Shown: positions 61,355 to 64,000 of the stretch, in pieces
Position numbering within the stretch: the stretch's first letter is position 1
Layout of the letters: each line of letters opens with the position of its first letter
Source of the DNA: Promethearchaeota archaeon
GTDB taxonomy: Archaea > Asgardarchaeota > Lokiarchaeia > Sigynarchaeales > SOKP01
NCBI GenBank assembly: GCA_030605085.1
Contig: JAUWBH010000003.1
Location: 1 to 64,000 of the forward strand
Reading direction: 5' to 3'
DNA: 64,000 nucleotides
The notes under the pieces: model-generated
What the model was told of the DNA's origin: nothing
What the model saw: the letters and a program-made list of their open reading frames with translations, nothing else
Databases searched by the model: none
Position numbers and translations under genes: made by a program

Positions 61355-63205
61355 TTATGATATTTTTAATCTAGGGAGAAATACTGAAAATGTCGAACCC
61401 TTCCCAAGCTCACTTTCTACGAATATTTCTCCCTTGTGAAGTTTTGTCAATTCTTTTGCAATAACTAATCCTAGACCAGTTCCGGGAATATCGCTCACTT
61501 GTCCAGATCTGAAGAAACGTTTAAATAAGTTGGGAAGATCCTTTTCAGAAATTCCGATTCCGTGGTCTATAAATTGAAATAATACGCCAGGTCTTTGATT
61601 TGTATTATATTTTCCTTCATAATTATCTAAGGCAATTATTTCGATTTTTGAGTTGTCATTTGAATATTTTATTGCATTATCAATAAAAATTCGAAATATT
61701 TGATCAATTCTCTTGATATCACCATATAAAATAATATTATTATTTATGTCTAATTTAATATTTATTTTTTTTTCCTTTAAACGGGGATCTATAAGGAATA
61801 AGATTTCTTGAACGATTTCTAAAGAGTGATACTCTTTCATTTTCAATTCTAACCTTTTTTCATCAATTCTCGATAACATTAGAATATCTTCGACTAAATC
61901 GTTGAGTAAGAACACATTTCGCGAAATCCCCTCTCTAAGCTTTTCTTCAACTTCCGGCTCAATGTTTCCCATATTATTATTCAAATACTCAATTGACATC
62001 ATTAATACTGTTATAGGAGTTCGTAATTCGTGGGAAACAGTGGAAACAAAGCGTTCTAGTTTTTCTTCTGCTTTTTTTCGCTCGGTAATGTCTGTAGCAA
62101 CGCTTAAAAGACTCACGTAATTGTTTTCGACATCTTTAATAGGTTTCTCAATTATATAATAAGTTTTAGTACCAACAGGTAAATTAAATGTTCGCTCATA
62201 CATACGAGTTTCTCCAGTCATAATTAATTTACGATTACTATTAATATATTCATCAGCTAGTTCTTTAGGAAATACATCAAAAAGAGTTTTTCCGATGAAA
62301 TCTTCAGGTCTGCCGCCTAATTCTTCAGCAGCTTTTTCGTTTACTAATAAATATGTACCATTTTCGTCTAACATTGTGATACCTGCTCCAGAATATCTGA
62401 TTATATTCTTTAATTCAAGTTCGCTTTGCTTGAGTTTTCTAAATAGGAGATTAAATGGATTTTCAAGTCCGATATTGATTATAGCTTTATATAACAGAAA
62501 AAACGATATAATTTTGAAAATATGTCCAATTAAATTTGATATACCATAAACGCTGATATAAAATGTAAATGCTAATTCGGCAATCATAGTTGCCACGATT
62601 GAACCTATTATCAATATAATTATTTTTTTATCAAATTCTTTCCGAAATTTGTACATAATAAAGATCGTCGCTAACAGAATGAGATCGATTATATACTCAC
62701 TTATGATCTTGAAAGGAGTCAATCCAACACCTTCAATATAGCACTCTGGAAAGACTCTGCCAAATATTAAGATTATTAATACAGATGTAATAATTGCATA
62801 TCCCATGAGTAAATAATTTGTATTAACTTTTTTATTTACAACTAAAGAAGCCAATAAGAAAGAAAAGGCTTGGAGATATCGCGCTGCAATCCATAATGAA
62901 GTCGGCAAATTTGAATCGTATTCCGTAAAAATTCCCATTCCTGAGTAAGCAAGCGTGTGAATTAAATCTATAAAACTAACAAAAAGAAAAGAAATTGCAA
63001 TCACTAAGAAAAAGGAGTTATCTATGTTTTTTCGAGAGTTCCAGCCAATTACAAAAATACCCCCCGCAATAACGATACTAAATAACTCAGCTATCGTGTG
63101 AAATAGAAGATAACTATAAAGAGTTGTTAAATAAGTACCAAATAAGATTAAAAAAAAGATTGTGGCTTCTATGTAATCTCTCTTCTTTTTAGGGATTTTT
63201 GACAT
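61355..63205 (-). CDS. Membrane histidine kinase, MASE3-like sensor with PAS
   Basis: 616 residues, ATG at 63205. An N-terminal multi-TM sensor of MASE3 type (YLLFHTIAELFSIVIAGGIF, FIDLIHTLAYSGMGIF) is followed by a PAS domain (NIIRYSGAGITMLDENGTYL), a dimerisation helix with intact His in FVSTVSHELRTPITVLMMS, and an ATPase domain with VFRIFIDNAIKYSNDN (N box), FIDHGIGISEKDL (G1) and GTGLGLVIAKEL (G2). All catalytic motifs are present. It lies 102 bases before the response regulator on the same strand and probably phosphorylates it. Confidence 0.85.
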   Translation of the reverse strand: MSKIPKKKRDYIEATIFFLILFGTYLTTLYSYLLFHTIAELFSIVIAGGIFVIGWNSRKNIDNSFFLVIAISFLFVSFIDLIHTLAYSGMGIFTEYDSNLPTSLWIAARYLQAFSFLLASLVVNKKVNTNYLLMGYAIITSVLIILIFGRVFPECYIEGVGLTPFKIISEYIIDLILLATIFIMYKFRKEFDKKIIILIIGSIVATMIAELAFTFYISVYGISNLIGHIFKIISFFLLYKAIINIGLENPFNLLFRKLKQSELELKNIIRYSGAGITMLDENGTYLLVNEKAAEELGGRPEDFIGKTLFDVFPKELADEYINSNRKLIMTGETRMYERTFNLPVGTKTYYIIEKPIKDVENNYVSLLSVATDITERKKAEEKLERFVSTVSHELRTPITVLMMSIEYLNNNMGNIEPEVEEKLREGISRNVFLLNDLVEDILMLSRIDEKRLELKMKEYHSLEIVQEILFLIDPRLKEKKINIKLDINNNIILYGDIKRIDQIFRIFIDNAIKYSNDNSKIEIIALDNYEGKYNTNQRPGVLFQFIDHGIGISEKDLPNLFKRFFRSGQVSDIPGTGLGLVIAKELTKLHKGEIFVESELGKGSTFSVFLPRLKIS

Positions 63206-63447
63206 AATTATAACCTTTAAAGCTTTTTATATTTATCAAATAAAATTACTTAAAATTATTAAGAACGATTAAAAGATTAAAAATGTAAAATTTAAAATTT
63301 ACTGATATGAAAAATTAAGTTTTTTTAAAATTTTATAAAATATTTATGAAATATTATTACTATACTATATTCTTTTTTTCTTATTTTTCCAAAAAAAGAA
63401 AGATATTTTTCTTCTTTCTGTTTTATCCTGATAAATAGATTCAATTT

Positions 63448-63996
63448 CTACGGCTTTGGATTATCTTCTGTGTCAATTTCTAAAAGAATTTGTAGATCTT
63501 CCACCAATTCGGATAATAACGCAACATTTCTTGTAATTGTATTCATCAATTTTTCTTTTGTCTCCTCATTTATTCTATTTTTATATTTATTTAAGTTTTC
63601 CAAGCACTGTTGAAGTGCTGCGATTGGAGTCCTTAATTGATGAGAAGCTGTAGATACAAATTCATTACGCATTTTCTCAAATCTTTTTCGTTCAGTAATA
63701 TCTCTAGCAATGCATAGTATTGCTTCTTTTCCTTGATATTCAATTATTCTACAGCTTGCTTCAATAAAAAGCGCTGTACCATCTCGTCGTAAATGTTCTG
63801 TTATTAAAATCAAATTGTTATCCTGAATTAATTTTTCTAATTTTTGTGGTATTGAAGGGATATATTTTGGTGAACTTATATCCTTTATTTTCATTTGTAA
63901 TAATTCTTCCCGCGTGTATCCAAGACGCTCGCATGCCATTTGATTTACTTCTAAAAGATTTCCTTTATATTTTTTAAATTCTCTCGTATTTAATAT
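63448..63996 (-). pseudogene. Truncated histidine kinase: PAS plus dimerisation domain only
   Basis: The frame is open from 63996; the first ATG is at 63939. PAS sequence GNLLEVNQMACERLGYTREE begins upstream of that ATG, and the frame hits a TAA at the window edge. The dimerisation helix with His (FVSTASHQLRTPIAALQQCL) is intact, but the protein ends EIDTEDNPKP with no ATPase domain. It is a truncated kinase or a phosphotransfer-only protein; the N-terminal loss favours a relic. Confidence 0.6.
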
Positions 63997-64000
63997 TTAA

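Overview
The window looks like a chromosome segment of an Asgard archaeon (Promethearchaeota), most likely Lokiarchaeia-like. It is very AT-rich and archaeal in its gene content: an acetone-carboxylase-type operon, VapBC pairs, archaeal-style histidine kinases. It also carries several families typical of Asgard archaea: three Ras/Rab-type small GTPases, two of them fused to roadblock or longin-like domains; a gelsolin-domain protein; several longin-like proteins; SIR2-TPR and TPR proteins. No rRNA, tRNA or CRISPR array was recognised. All family calls come from motifs read by eye and were not checked against a database.

Layout. 1-17.6 kb is an accessory, decaying zone. It holds frameshifted or truncated relics (RHH-like DNA-binding protein, TPR, NYN nuclease, leucine-rich repeat, enolase-superfamily enzyme). 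Intact genes are scattered among them: a C25 (gingipain-like) surface protease, a beta-helix surface protein, a Cas4-like protein, a CoiA-like nuclease, another PD-(D/E)XK-like protein, and a phospholipase D-family protein with a SAP-like segment and a zinc ribbon. AT-rich repeats lie at 16.1-16.8 kb. 17.7-32.5 kb holds a gelsolin-like protein, two ferredoxins, a small GTPase, TPR proteins, a CotH-like kinase, a purple-acid-phosphatase-like enzyme, a radical SAM protein, a Nudix hydrolase, a longin-Rab fusion and a large SIR2-TPR protein. 32.6-42.6 kb is metabolic: a three-gene acetone/acetophenone-carboxylase-like operon with a fossil duplicate of one subunit's C-terminus beside it, a lipocalin-like protein, an unknown protein, and a split PEP-synthase-like dikinase (swivelling His domain and ATP-grasp domain as separate genes). 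42.7-48.4 kb is a mobile and toxin-antitoxin zone: VapBC, an antitoxin, a broken PIN toxin, an m5C methyltransferase and a DDE transposase. 48.5-64 kb is a signalling island with a roadblock-Rab-nuclease-like protein followed by a DUF4268 frame, three histidine kinases or fragments, a response regulator and several longin-like proteins.

The main biological theme is one longin-like module, recognised by a short N-terminal D-x-I-x-G(P) signature. It recurs at the front of a Rab GTPase and of a histidine kinase, at the back of a response regulator, and in front of winged-helix domains. This suggests that Asgard GTPase signalling and prokaryotic two-component signalling share a sensor or adaptor domain. 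The most striking single locus is 48.5-50.6 kb. There a roadblock-Rab GTPase is joined to what is normally a bacterial-type nuclease-DUF4268 protein, and the two parts meet at a CTT-TAA codon pair in a +1 arrangement resembling the release-factor-2 frameshift site. A second theme is unusual gene starts. A pair of coiled-coil paralogues appears to start at ATT, one behind a well-spaced Shine-Dalgarno sequence, and the methyltransferase has no standard start codon upstream of its motif I.
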